Source: JAKFDK01 sp036676195 | GTDB taxonomy: Bacteria > Bacillota > Sulfobacillia > Symbiobacteriales > ZC4RG38 | Assembly (NCBI GenBank): GCA_036676195.1 | Contig: JAKFDK010000063.1 | Coordinates: 33,042 to 97,041 of the forward strand | Length of the DNA: 64,000 nt | Reading direction: 5' to 3' | Shown: positions 1 to 8,030 of the stretch, piece after piece | How positions within the stretch are numbered: the first letter of the stretch is position 1 | Layout: every line of letters begins with the position of its first letter | Notes under the pieces: model-generated | What the model was told of the DNA's origin: nothing | Seen by the model: only the letters and a program-made list of their open reading frames with translations | Databases searched by the model: none | Made by a program: the position numbers and the translations under genes

Positions 1-2
1 TG

Positions 3-485
3 CTCACCCGGCAGGATTTGGAGGACCCGAACCGGCGTGAAAATGCCGCCGCCACCATGAATTTGCTGCTGGACTGGCGGGTGCTGCCCATTGTCAACGA
101 GAATGACACCGTGGCCAACGAGGAGATCAAGGTTGGAGACAACGATACCCTGAGTGCCCGGGTGGCAGCCCTGCTGCAGGCTGATCTGCTGATCATCCTG
201 AGCGACGTGCCGGGGCTGTATCCGGTCGATCCGCGCCTCAACCCGGGGGTGCAGATCCTGGACCTGGTCGAGGAACTCACGGAGGAGTTGTGGCAGGGGG
301 CAGGGGGTGCCGGGAGCAGCAACGGTACCGGTGGCATGCGCACCAAACTGGCGGCGGCAGCCATTTGCCTTGAGCACGACATTCACATGGTCATTGCCAG
401 CGGCCGGCATCCGGCGGTACTGCGGGAAATCGCCGCCGGGGCTGTGCCGGGTACACTCTTCAAACCCAAGGGGGCCAGAGTATGA
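3..485 (+). CDS. proB: Glutamate 5-kinase, C-terminal part (cut by window edge)
   Basis: Glutamate 5-kinase phosphorylates the gamma-carboxyl of glutamate with ATP, the first step of proline synthesis. The frame is open from base 3 and enters from outside the window, so the N-terminus and start are missing. The visible part carries the amino-acid kinase signatures LPIVNENDTV and GDNDTLSARVA (substrate and nucleotide pocket), LSDVPGLY, and a glycine-rich GTGGMRTK motif. It stops soon after GTLFKPK, where longer homologues continue into a PUA RNA-binding domain, so this is the short PUA-less form. Its stop overlaps the proA start by four bases (ATGA), showing translational coupling. Confidence 0.95.
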   Translation, partial: LTRQDLEDPNRRENAAATMNLLLDWRVLPIVNENDTVANEEIKVGDNDTLSARVAALLQADLLIILSDVPGLYPVDPRLNPGVQILDLVEELTEELWQGAGGAGSSNGTGGMRTKLAAAAICLEHDIHMVIASGRHPAVLREIAAGAVPGTLFKPKGARV

Positions 486-1747
486 CCACCGAGACGAGCC
501 TTGAACAGATCACCAGCCTGGCCCGCGCTGCCCGCCGGGCGGCTGCTCACCTGAACCTGGCCACAACGGAGCAAAAGAACGCGGCCCTGCGTGCCATCGC
601 CCGGCGTCTGCGCGAGCAGGAAGTGGCGGTGCGGGCCGCTAACCAGGCGGATATGGCGGCTGCCCGGTCCGCCGGGGTGCCAGAACCCCTGATTAACCGC
701 CTGGAGCTGACCGACAAGCGGTACACCGCCATGGTGCAGGGCGTGGAGGACGTGGCTGCCCTGCCTGACCCCATTGGTGAGGTCCTGGAGGAATGGACAC
801 GGCCCAATGGCATCCGCATCCGTAAGCAACGGGTACCCATGGGGGTTATCGGCATCATCTATGAGGCCCGGCCGAACGTCACTGTGGATGCGGCCGGCGT
901 TTGTCTGAAGGCTGGCAGCGCTGCGCTGCTGAAGGGCGGCAAGGAGGCGGCCTGCGGCAATGCGGCGCTGGTGGCCGTGATTCAGGCCGGCCTGACCGAG
1001 GTTGGACTGCCGGCGGCGGCGGCCGCCCTGGTGCCGGGCGGGCGAGAGGGGGCCACCGCCCTGATGCGGGCCGTCGGGCAGGTCGACTGCCTGATCCCGC
1101 GAGGTGGGGCGGGCCTGATCCGCAGTGTGGTGGAAAATTCCCGGGTGCCGGTCATTGAAACCGGTGCCGGTGTCTGCCACGTATACGTGGATGCGGCGGC
1201 CGACCTGGAGATGGCCGCGAATATCATCGTGAATGCCAAAACGACCGGTACCGCTGTCTGCAACTCCGCTGAGACGTTGCTGGTGCACGCGGCGGCGGCC
1301 CCGGATTTCCTGCCTGCAGTGGCGGAGCGACTCCGGAGCCTGGGGGTACGCCTGCGCGGCTGCGAGTGTACCCGCGATCTGGTGCCGTGGGCTGAACCGG
1401 CCACCGAGGAGGACTGGGCGACGGAATACCTGGATTTGCTGCTGGCCGTGCGGGTGGTCGAAAGTTTGGATGCCGCGGTTGAGCATATCGGCCAGTGGGG
1501 AACGAGACATTCCGAAGCGATCGTTACAGGCGATGCCGCCGCTGCCGGGCGCTTCCAGGCGGCTGTTGACGCCGCAGTGGTATACTGGAATGCCAGCACC
1601 CGTTTTACCGATGGCGGTGAGTTCGGGTTTGGCGCCGAGATCGGCATCAGTACACAGAAATTACATGCCCGTGGCCCGATGGGCCTGCGAGAGATTACCT
1701 CTTACAAGTACATCGTGTCTGGAGACGGTCAGATTCGACCATCATGA
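482..1747 (+). CDS. proA: Gamma-glutamyl phosphate reductase
   Basis: NADPH-dependent reduction of gamma-glutamyl phosphate to glutamate semialdehyde, the second step of proline synthesis, in the cytosol. The 421-residue length is normal for ProA. The aldehyde-dehydrogenase-type catalytic cysteine is Cys260 in the TTGTAVCNSAETLLVH block; IIYEARPNVTVDA near residue 125 and LIPRGGAGLI near 205 are family blocks. The ATG lies inside the end of proB, so the two form one operon. A strong hairpin follows 20 bases after the stop and probably ends the transcript. Confidence 0.97.
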   Translation: MTTETSLEQITSLARAARRAAAHLNLATTEQKNAALRAIARRLREQEVAVRAANQADMAAARSAGVPEPLINRLELTDKRYTAMVQGVEDVAALPDPIGEVLEEWTRPNGIRIRKQRVPMGVIGIIYEARPNVTVDAAGVCLKAGSAALLKGGKEAACGNAALVAVIQAGLTEVGLPAAAAALVPGGREGATALMRAVGQVDCLIPRGGAGLIRSVVENSRVPVIETGAGVCHVYVDAAADLEMAANIIVNAKTTGTAVCNSAETLLVHAAAAPDFLPAVAERLRSLGVRLRGCECTRDLVPWAEPATEEDWATEYLDLLLAVRVVESLDAAVEHIGQWGTRHSEAIVTGDAAAAGRFQAAVDAAVVYWNASTRFTDGGEFGFGAEIGISTQKLHARGPMGLREITSYKYIVSGDGQIRPS

Positions 1748-1757
1748 AGGGGCCCGA

Positions 1758-1901
1758 GGGCCTGTTGAAAAAGGGTGGTGGGACTTCGTCCCTACCACCC
1801 TTTTTCATGGCATCTTCGGCAGTAACGTGGGCCGCCGATTCGTGCATGGACTTTGTCTACCCCACCAATCATGAAGATTGGTGGGGATTTTCAACAGGCC
1901 C
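1758..1901. repeat. 144-bp palindromic element with terminal inverted repeats (MITE-like)
   Basis: The element is bounded by a perfect 14-bp inverted repeat: GGGCCTGTTGAAAA at 1758-1771 and its complement at 1888-1901. It holds two further hairpins, 1768-1805 next to the left end and 1860-1886 (stem CCCCACCAATC, loop ATGAA) next to the right end. It encodes no protein. The ends resemble the terminal repeats of some insertion sequences, so it could be a miniature transposable element that now supplies the proA terminator. No target duplication is visible. A chance stack of hairpins remains possible. Confidence 0.5.
1768..1805 (+). terminator. Intrinsic terminator after proBA
   Basis: Left arm AAAAAGGGTGGTGGGAC (1768-1784), loop TTC, right arm 1788-1805 with one bulged T and ending in TTTTT. 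The A-run/T-run ends make it usable in both directions, but only proA reads into it. Confidence 0.8.
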
Positions 1902-2060
1902 TTCGACCGGCGCCCTTATATGACCGATCTATGTGGGGTCGGAAAAATCTCGGGGTGTACAAAGGGACGAGACCGGGTCACAGCGAAAGTTTGAGAAGAA
2001 GTTCACGATCAGGTGTAGCGGTAAGCATTCTGCCAATTCCGTCCGAAAGGGGGCGAGCCC
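1902..2060. other. Leader region of the IclR gene, no gene seen
   Basis: No coding region or RNA gene is recognised. The region ends in a ribosome site (GAAAGGGGG) before the TTG start at 2061. No convincing -35/-10 pair was found by eye. Confidence 0.4.
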
Positions 2061-2828
2061 TTGGCCGATGACAAGCAGATTACCATTCAGGCGGTAGACC
2101 GGGCTTTAGACGTTCTGCTGCTCTTTGCCGAACTGTCACAGGAGCCGACCAGTGAAGCCCGCGGCCTTGGGGTCACGCAAATCGGCGGGCGCCTGGACCT
2201 GGCGAAATCCACCGTACATCGGATTTTATCGACACTGGAGTCCAAGGGATTCTGCCGCCAGGACACCGCCACCGGGCGTTATCACCTGGGGCTGAAGGCA
2301 CTGGAACTGGCCGGTGCTTATCTGGCGCAAAGCGATCTGGGTACTGCCGCCTACCCGGAGATGTGCCGCCTGCGTGACCTGGTGGAGGAAACGGTCACCC
2401 TCTATTTGCGCGACGGGACGGATCGGGTCCGGGTACAAAAGGCAGAAGGCAGGCACGGTGTGCGCCGGGTTGTGGGGCTGGGCCAGCGCCTACCTCTGCA
2501 TCTGGGAGCGGCCAGCAAAGTCCTGCTGGCGTGGTTGCCGGACTATGAACGTGAGCGGGTGCTGGGAGTCATGCGCCTGCCTCCGCACTTTGACCTGACC
2601 GGCCTCAAGGCAGCTATTAAAGAAACCCGCCAGCTCGGATGGGCGTCTAGCGCCGAGGAACGGGAAGAAGGGGTCGCCTCGGTGGCCGCTCCGATACTGG
2701 ACCGAAACGGACAGGTGGTGGCTGCACTGGCCGTTTCCGGCCCGGTGCAGCGGTTCCACGGCACCGCCGTTGACCGTTATGCGCAGGCGGCGATGGATGC
2801 GGCGCGCAATATCGGTATGCGGCTGTAG
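2061..2828 (+). CDS. IclR-family transcriptional regulator
   Basis: A 255-residue DNA-binding regulator. The N-terminus has the IclR winged helix (about residues 10-75, with GRLDLAKSTVHRILSTLESKGF as the recognition region), followed by the IclR effector-binding domain (about 90-250), including the GLGQRLPLHLGAASKVLLAWLP block and the AAPILDRNGQVVAALAVSGP block. The start is TTG, supported by a GAAAGGGGG ribosome site about nine bases upstream. It stands alone between proA and a convergent Crp-type gene, so neighbours do not reveal its target. IclR members usually control catabolic genes and their own promoter; the effector cannot be read from sequence. Confidence 0.9.
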   Translation: MADDKQITIQAVDRALDVLLLFAELSQEPTSEARGLGVTQIGGRLDLAKSTVHRILSTLESKGFCRQDTATGRYHLGLKALELAGAYLAQSDLGTAAYPEMCRLRDLVEETVTLYLRDGTDRVRVQKAEGRHGVRRVVGLGQRLPLHLGAASKVLLAWLPDYERERVLGVMRLPPHFDLTGLKAAIKETRQLGWASSAEEREEGVASVAAPILDRNGQVVAALAVSGPVQRFHGTAVDRYAQAAMDAARNIGMRL

Positions 2829-2915
2829 GAGCCACCCGACAAGGCCGGAGCGTGGGTGCCGTGCTCACGCGGCTTTGCCGCGCCCCTGGGCAGGCATGGC
2901 TCTACAGTGCCGTGT

Positions 2916-3614
2916 TTACAGGCAGAATTGCTCAAGGGTTTCCGGTGCCAGGATGACGACTTCACCACGCCCGCCCAGACGAATCAGGCGGCGGTCCTGC
3001 CATTCGCCCAGCAAGCGGTTGACCCGCTGGCGCGAGGCGCCGACCATACCGGCCAGATCGCCCTGGGTGATTGGAATGTGGATTTCCAGGCCTTCATTCG
3101 TTTGTTTTCCCCACCGGCGCCCCAGTTCGGTGAGCCGGCGGGCCAGACGCTGCGGTAAGTCCATGTAGAAAGCTTCTTCGACCTGGGCGTTCAGGGTGCG
3201 GATCCGATCGGCCAGTACGACGATCATTTCCACCGCCGCCGAGGGGGAGGAGGCCAGAAAGGCCAGAAAGTCTTCCCTGGGCAGTACCAGGACCTCGGTT
3301 GTCTCCAGGGCATACACCGAAGCGGACCGGGGGCGCCCGTCCAGCAACGCCAGCTCGCCAAAGAAGTCGCCCTCCCCCAGCAGGTTCATCACGGCTTCTT
3401 CACCGGACTCCAGCGGTCGAATCACCTTGACTTGGCCCGAGCGGATGAGGAAAAAGCTCTTGCCCAGGTCGTCCAGGCGAATGATCGCCTCGCCTTTTTT
3501 GAATTTACGGCTGTGCATGCGTCCGGCCAGCGCTTGCAGTTCCGAACTGGGCAGCGGTGCAAACAGCGGAATGCGTGTCAGCATTGCGAGCACCGTCGGG
3601 GCATCGTCGGCCAT
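2916..3614 (-). CDS. Crp/Fnr-family transcriptional regulator
   Basis: A 232-residue regulator with an N-terminal cyclic-nucleotide-binding-type beta-roll (about residues 15-125; GEGDFFGELALLDGRPRSASVYA is the phosphate-cassette-like block), a dimerisation helix, and a C-terminal winged helix (ITQGDLAGMVGASRQRVNRLLGEW, about 180-205). No N-terminal cysteine cluster is present, so it is not a classical FNR oxygen sensor. The cassette retains Glu, Arg and Ser at the usual positions, so a nucleotide ligand is possible but unproven. It is transcribed divergently from the fumarase operon across about 270 bases, which makes fumAB a plausible but undemonstrated target. Confidence 0.9.
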   Translation of the reverse strand: MADDAPTVLAMLTRIPLFAPLPSSELQALAGRMHSRKFKKGEAIIRLDDLGKSFFLIRSGQVKVIRPLESGEEAVMNLLGEGDFFGELALLDGRPRSASVYALETTEVLVLPREDFLAFLASSPSAAVEMIVVLADRIRTLNAQVEEAFYMDLPQRLARRLTELGRRWGKQTNEGLEIHIPITQGDLAGMVGASRQRVNRLLGEWQDRRLIRLGGRGEVVILAPETLEQFCL

Positions 3615-3762
3615 CTGGTGCGCCTCCTGTCCGAATCGTCGTTCAGGTCTGGGGCTGCAAATCGAGGTAAGGTGGGTATGTTAGCCAGGGGGCATGGGCC
3701 CGGGAAAACCGGTTACCGTTAGTTGCGACAGTACTTTCGGAGACTCTGGGCAAGCTGGATAA

Positions 3763-3771
3763 TGCTATAAT
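3763..3771 (+). promoter_or_regulatory. Extended -10 promoter of fumarase operon
   Basis: TGCTATAAT is a perfect extended -10 element (TG, one base, TATAAT). No good -35 sits 17 bases upstream, as is usual for extended -10 promoters. It lies about 115 bases before the fumarase alpha start, leaving a long leader. Confidence 0.6.
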
Positions 3772-3885
3772 AGGCCGTGGAGCGTACGCGGAGGGTGACA
3801 ACGACGAAACCAGATGCCCCTCCGATTTCGCATCAGGTGTAGGAAAATTTCCAGAGAACCTATATTCCCAAAGGAGGCATGATCA

Positions 3886-4734
3886 GTGGCTGTCCGGGAA
3901 GTACATGTGGACGAGATTGCCAACAAGATTGCCGCCCTCGTGATGGAGGCCAACTTTGTCCTGGAGGACGACGTCAAGAATGCTCTGGCCAGGGCCAGGA
4001 AGCAGGAAGAGGCGGCGGTGGGCCAGGCGGTGCTGTGCCAGTTGGTCGACAACTACACCATCGCCGAGACTGAGCGGGTGCCCATGTGCCAGGATACGGG
4101 TGCAGCGATTATTTTCGCGGACCTGGGCCAGGACGTTCACCTTGTGGGCGGTGACCTGACCGAGGCGATTAACCGCGGGGTTGCCAAGGGCTATACCGAA
4201 GGTTTTCTGCGTTTGTCCATGCTGAATGATCCGATCAAGCGGGTTAACACCAAGAATAATACTCCGGCAATGATTCATTTGAACATTGTGCCAGGGGATA
4301 AAGTGAAAATCAAGGTAGATTGCAAGGGCGGCGGTTCCGAAAACATGTCCCAGCTCAAGATGTTGCCGCCATCGGCCGGCTGGGAAGGCGTAAAGAAGTT
4401 CATCATCGACGTGGTGGCCAGCGCCGGCCCCAACGCGTGTCCGCCGGTTATTGTCGGGGTGGGCGTGGGCGGCACCTTTGAAAAGTGTGCGTTCCTGGCC
4501 AAAAAGTCCCTCCTGCGGGAAGTGGGCGCCCCCAACCCGGATCCGGAATGGGCAGCCCGTGAGCAGGAGTTGCTCGAAGAGATCAACAAGCTGGGGGTCG
4601 GCCCCATGGGCCTGGGTGGCCGGGTGACCGCCATGGCCGTGCATGTTGAGACCATGGGTTGCCACATTGTTGCCCTTCCCGTTGCCGTAAACATTGAGTG
4701 CCACAGCCACCGGCACAAGGAGGCGGTGATCTAG
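3886..4734 (+). CDS. fumA: Fumarate hydratase class I, alpha subunit
   Basis: Catalytic alpha subunit of a two-subunit [4Fe-4S] fumarase that interconverts fumarate and malate. The 282-residue length matches the split form common in anaerobes and Bacillota. Iron-sulfur ligands are probably the cysteines in VPMCQDTGAA (near residue 67), SAGPNACPPVIVGVG and ETMGCHIVALPVAV. The start is GTG, seven bases after a strong AAAGGAGG site. The beta subunit follows after two bases. As an oxygen-sensitive enzyme it would be protected under low oxygen. L-tartrate dehydratase alpha is a close relative; neighbouring TCA genes favour fumarase. Confidence 0.93.
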   Translation: MAVREVHVDEIANKIAALVMEANFVLEDDVKNALARARKQEEAAVGQAVLCQLVDNYTIAETERVPMCQDTGAAIIFADLGQDVHLVGGDLTEAINRGVAKGYTEGFLRLSMLNDPIKRVNTKNNTPAMIHLNIVPGDKVKIKVDCKGGGSENMSQLKMLPPSAGWEGVKKFIIDVVASAGPNACPPVIVGVGVGGTFEKCAFLAKKSLLREVGAPNPDPEWAAREQELLEEINKLGVGPMGLGGRVTAMAVHVETMGCHIVALPVAVNIECHSHRHKEAVI

Positions 4735-4736
4735 TC

Positions 4737-5300
4737 ATGGCTGAAACGCGTGTACATCGCATTACTACCCCACTGACCGACGAAGTCGTGGCGCAAATCC
4801 GGGCTGGTGACCAGGTACTGATTTCCGGTAAGGTGTATACGGCGAGAGACGCGGCCCATAAGCGCATGGTTGACCAACTGGAGCGCGGCGAGGAACTGCC
4901 TTTCGATGTCCGCGGGCAGGTCATTTACTATGTCGGTCCCACGCCGCCCAAGCCGGGGCAGGTGATCGGTTCGGCCGGCCCCACCACGGCGTACCGGATG
5001 GACAAGTACACCCCGGCCATGCTCGCCCAGGGTGTGAAGGCTGTGATCGGCAAGGGATACCGGAACCAGGAGGTTAAAGATGCCCTGGTGCAGTACAAGG
5101 GTCTTTACCTGGTGAGTACCGGTGGCGCCGGCGCCCTGCTGGCCAGGACCATCGCGGCAGCCAAAGTGGTGGCTTACGAGGACCTGCTGGCCGAGGCCAT
5201 TCGCGAGCTGGAGGTGCAGGACTTCCCCACCATTTGCATCCACGACATTCACGGCGGCGACCAGTATAGCGAGGGCCAGAAAGTCTGGCGCCGGGCCTGA
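4737..5300 (+). CDS. fumB: Fumarate hydratase class I, beta subunit
   Basis: The 187-residue beta subunit completes the active site of the class I fumarase. Diagnostic blocks are the VLISGKVYTARDAAHKRM segment near residue 30, YYVGPTPPKPGQVIGSAGPTTAYRMDKYTP, and IGKGYRN. The ATG is two bases after the alpha stop, with AAGGAGGCGGTGA ahead of it. A GC-rich terminator follows 27 bases after the stop, so alpha and beta form a two-gene unit. Confidence 0.93.
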   Translation: MAETRVHRITTPLTDEVVAQIRAGDQVLISGKVYTARDAAHKRMVDQLERGEELPFDVRGQVIYYVGPTPPKPGQVIGSAGPTTAYRMDKYTPAMLAQGVKAVIGKGYRNQEVKDALVQYKGLYLVSTGGAGALLARTIAAAKVVAYEDLLAEAIRELEVQDFPTICIHDIHGGDQYSEGQKVWRRA

Positions 5301-5327
5301 GGCAGGCACCGATAGCAAAAATAAGCC

Positions 5328-5359
5328 AGCGGAGGGGGATGTTCCCCTCCGCTTCCTTT
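5328..5359 (+). terminator. Terminator of the fumarase operon
   Basis: Perfect 10-bp stem AGCGGAGGGG / CCCCTCCGCT (5328-5337 and 5344-5353), 6-base loop, then TCCTTTA. The convergent HD-GYP gene ends just beyond, so it may serve both strands. Confidence 0.8.
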
Positions 5360-5366
5360 ATGACCT

Positions 5367-6746
5367 TCAGTGTTTTTCCGCCTTACGGGTGTACATGGCC
5401 TTGTCGGCCTCTTCCAGCAGTTCTGTCAGCCCGGTTGACTGGTCAGTGGCTGTGCTGACGCCCCAACTGACAGAAGCTTGGGGCAAGATATGGGCCCAGT
5501 ATTCCGAAAAGTGGTGCAGGGTAGTGACCAGTTGTTGCTCAACAGTCGCTTTCCACTGGCCGGGCGCCACCCAGAGCACGAACTCGTCGCCGCCGATCCG
5601 GTACACCTCGGCCTGAATCTGCTGCAGCCGGGCACCCAGATCAGCCAGCAACCGGTCGCCGGTCAGATGGCCATGGGTGTCGTTGACCTGCTTCAGCCTG
5701 TCCATGTCCAGAAACACCAGAGTACCCAGCTCCCTGCCCCGCATTGGGGCCATGTGCGCCCTTTTGGCCTCCCAGGCGGCTCGGTTCTGATTCCTGGTTA
5801 AAACATCCTGGTAATATCCGGGCGTGTTGCTCATGTCCTGCTCGTCCAGGCGAATGAGCGCGCTGAAGTCGTCCATGGGCAGCGAACTGGCGGCTCGGAT
5901 CTTCTCGAGTTCACTGATCGGGATGGCGGCAAACATCTGCACAACCTTGGGACAGAACTGCTTTCCCTGTTCCGACTGGATGACCTGAACCGCTTCGGCC
6001 ATCGTCATCGGGGCCGGGCGGTATGGCCGCGGCGATGTCATGGCATCAAAGGCGTCGGCCACGCTGAAAATGCGGGCAAGCAGGGGGATATCATCCCCCT
6101 GCAACTGGTCGGGATAACCGCTGCCGTCGTAGCGTTCGTGGTGGTGGCGGATTACGGTGATGGCGTTGGCCAAAAAGGCGATATGCTGTACCATTTGCTG
6201 ACCAATGACTACATGTTCGTTCATTTCGGCGCGTTCTTCCCAGGTGAGCGGCCCTGGCTTGAGCAGAATCTGATCCCGAATGCCGATTTTACCCAGATCA
6301 TGCAGCAGTGCGCCCCAGGCCAGCGTTTGCAGTTGCCCGGAGTCCAATTGCAGCCGTTGGGCAATGGCGAGGCTATAACCGGTCACCCGACGGCTATGGC
6401 CGTAGGTTTCGCCGTCCCGCATGTCCAGTGCGGAGGTCAGGGCATGCAAAGTGCCCCGGTAGACCTCTTCCATCGCATAACGGAAACGGCGCTCCATGTC
6501 GGCTTTCTTACGTAGTTCTGATACACCGAAGTAATATAGCAGTCCCGCCAGGACCACGCCAGTCACGACCAGGGCAGTTGCCAGGAGCAAGGAGCTGTAC
6601 TGCCTGGTGAGATCAGCTCCGGCGGTAGGAAAAAAGTTCCAGTAATTGCGGAGGCCGAAATTGGCCGCAGCAGCAACGGCCCAGGCCAGCAAGAGGATCC
6701 CACAGGCCAGCCAGATAAGCCGTTCCTTTGTATCAAGTGACTTCAT
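5367..6746 (-). CDS. Membrane HD-GYP phosphodiesterase with C-terminal GGDEF domain
   Basis: A 459-residue cyclic-di-GMP protein. Two membrane segments (about residues 11-29 and 51-72) enclose a short outside loop of some 20 residues. An HD-GYP domain follows (about 95-275): HD at 149-150 and HHHERYDGSGYP at 201-212, all expected metal ligands present. The C-terminal GGDEF domain (about 335-455) has an intact GGDEF at 385-389 but no RxxD inhibitory site before it. Both degradation and synthesis of c-di-GMP are therefore possible. The ATG overlaps the stop of the upstream membrane protein (ATGA), and that gene follows agrD and agrB, so this is the last gene of an autoinducer operon and a candidate output of the signal. 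Confidence 0.92.
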   Translation of the reverse strand: MKSLDTKERLIWLACGILLLAWAVAAAANFGLRNYWNFFPTAGADLTRQYSSLLLATALVVTGVVLAGLLYYFGVSELRKKADMERRFRYAMEEVYRGTLHALTSALDMRDGETYGHSRRVTGYSLAIAQRLQLDSGQLQTLAWGALLHDLGKIGIRDQILLKPGPLTWEERAEMNEHVVIGQQMVQHIAFLANAITVIRHHHERYDGSGYPDQLQGDDIPLLARIFSVADAFDAMTSPRPYRPAPMTMAEAVQVIQSEQGKQFCPKVVQMFAAIPISELEKIRAASSLPMDDFSALIRLDEQDMSNTPGYYQDVLTRNQNRAAWEAKRAHMAPMRGRELGTLVFLDMDRLKQVNDTHGHLTGDRLLADLGARLQQIQAEVYRIGGDEFVLWVAPGQWKATVEQQLVTTLHHFSEYWAHILPQASVSWGVSTATDQSTGLTELLEEADKAMYTRKAEKH

Positions 6747-7216
6747 TCTATGGGCCCCCGGTTACCCAGGCGTCGTTGTACAAAAAAGTACAAGCAAAGC
6801 AGGAGCGTCAGGGTGTTCGCCATCCAACCGCCGGCAAGGGTGAGCAAGGGATTGTTCAGGGTCTCGGCCAGGGAAAATCCCAGACTCACCATTACGGGTA
6901 CACCGACGAGGCCTTCACCGATCACGTTGAGTAAGTGCGTCACCAGGGTACCGAGTACAGCCATCGACCAGCGGCCGCGGCTCACATGCTTGATCAGTAC
7001 TGTGAGTAGGATCGCCTGCAGGGGCACGTGCATACCGAAGGGGCCTGGCAGCGCGCGGAAAACCGTTAGCGCAACTCCGGCCAGGGCACCGTAACCGAGC
7101 AGCGTGGGTGTAGGGACGGACCGTTTTTGCAGCGACAGGGCCGCATACAGAGCCAAAATGTTGGAGGGAATGTTAAGTACGAACAAAATAATAAGTGCAG
7201 TCAGCCTGGCCACCAC
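6743..7216 (-). CDS. Multi-pass membrane protein of the agr operon, family unknown
   Basis: A 157-residue very hydrophobic protein with probably four or five membrane helices, rich in Leu, Val and Gly, and with no catalytic motif recognised. The start used is GTG, but there is only weak ribosome-site sequence before it. The same frame stays open and hydrophobic back to the agrD stop codon (18 codons, no usable start), so the first helix may begin earlier than annotated. It overlaps the HD-GYP gene by four bases. The shape recalls the sensor membrane domains of AgrC-like kinases, which suggests a receptor or signal relay, but this is inference. Confidence 0.75.
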   Translation of the reverse strand: MVARLTALIILFVLNIPSNILALYAALSLQKRSVPTPTLLGYGALAGVALTVFRALPGPFGMHVPLQAILLTVLIKHVSRGRWSMAVLGTLVTHLLNVIGEGLVGVPVMVSLGFSLAETLNNPLLTLAGGWMANTLTLLLCLYFFVQRRLGNRGPIE

Positions 7217-7267
7217 CCAACAAACAAGATAGCTGACGCCGGCAAGAACGAAGGCTAGACCAGGAAG

Positions 7268-7390
7268 CTACTTTTCGAGAGACTTGGGCACCGGGGGCTG
7301 GTACCAGCCCCAAAAGCAGGCGCCGGCTACGCTGGCAAAGGCCAGAGAGGTCAGGGTACCGGCTACAATAGCCAGGACATACTTTTTCAT
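7268..7390 (-). CDS. agrD: AgrD-like cyclic lactone autoinducer precursor (40 residues)
   Basis: A 40-residue precursor beginning MKKYVLAIVAG, with a hydrophobic leader to about residue 23 and then ACFWGWYQPPVPKSLEK. Cys25 followed by aromatic residues and the downstream YQPP...P pattern is the signature of clostridial AgrD peptides, where AgrB cuts the tail and closes a thiolactone on the cysteine. A textbook AAGGAGGTGA ribosome site sits before the ATG and overlaps the end of agrB, whose stop lies four bases upstream. It is too short for standard ORF thresholds and easily missed. The exact ring size cannot be read from sequence. Confidence 0.92.
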   Translation of the reverse strand: MKKYVLAIVAGTLTSLAFASVAGACFWGWYQPPVPKSLEK

Positions 7391-7394
7391 GCAT

Positions 7395-8021
7395 TCACCT
7401 CCTTGACAACCGTGTCAGCCAATCGTCGAAGCTATGTGCGAGCGCCTGTCCTGCCGGCGTCAAAGTAAACATCTGCAGAACAAATCCGGCCAGTGCCGGC
7501 GGCGTCCACCAGGCAGCGGCAGCGGCTCCAAGCGTCAGCGCAACCGTCAGTACGATCACCAATCGGATACTCTGCCGCCGCAGGCGGACCCGGTGGGCTG
7601 GTCGGAGCGGACGAGTTTCGGCCTGTACCGGGGCATACCGCAGAACACCCAGCAGCCCGAGGCTGGCGACAATCACGACCAATACCACACGCAGCACTCC
7701 TGGCCAGGAGTTGAACAGCGAGCTGGTCAGATCGCCCAGAAACCCGCACAACAAAAAAACTACCGCTGTTGCCAGGACACAGCGCAAGGGTGTGCGCAGA
7801 TGTGCACCGCCGCTGGCATGGCGAAGCACGGCTGCCGTGGCCACGGCAATAACGGTTTCAGGGACGATACCGACTGCCAGGGCCAGGAGCAACGTGAGCA
7901 GGGCTGAACTACCGTTTTGAATGAAGGCCAGGGCACCAAAACTGAGCACTTCTCGTCGGTCTTCGTCCAGACCAAGCTGTACAGCCAGGTAAGAGGCCAG
8001 GGCAAAGGCTAACTTTTGCAA
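7395..8021 (-). CDS. agrB: AgrB-like peptide-processing membrane protease
   Basis: A 208-residue membrane cysteine peptidase that trims AgrD and cyclises it. The motif RHASGGAHL with His74 and the cysteine at position 81 (PLRC) reproduces the seven-residue His-to-Cys spacing of staphylococcal AgrB. Around five to six hydrophobic segments are visible. The start is TTG. Its ribosome site (AGGGGGGG) can pair with an upstream CCCCTG, so initiation may be controlled. It is the first gene of the minus-strand set agrB-agrD-membrane protein-HD-GYP/GGDEF. No AgrC kinase or AgrA regulator gene is nearby. Confidence 0.92.
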   Translation of the reverse strand: MQKLAFALASYLAVQLGLDEDRREVLSFGALAFIQNGSSALLTLLLALAVGIVPETVIAVATAAVLRHASGGAHLRTPLRCVLATAVVFLLCGFLGDLTSSLFNSWPGVLRVVLVVIVASLGLLGVLRYAPVQAETRPLRPAHRVRLRRQSIRLVIVLTVALTLGAAAAAWWTPPALAGFVLQMFTLTPAGQALAHSFDDWLTRLSRR

Positions 8022-8030
8022 TTCGCACCC

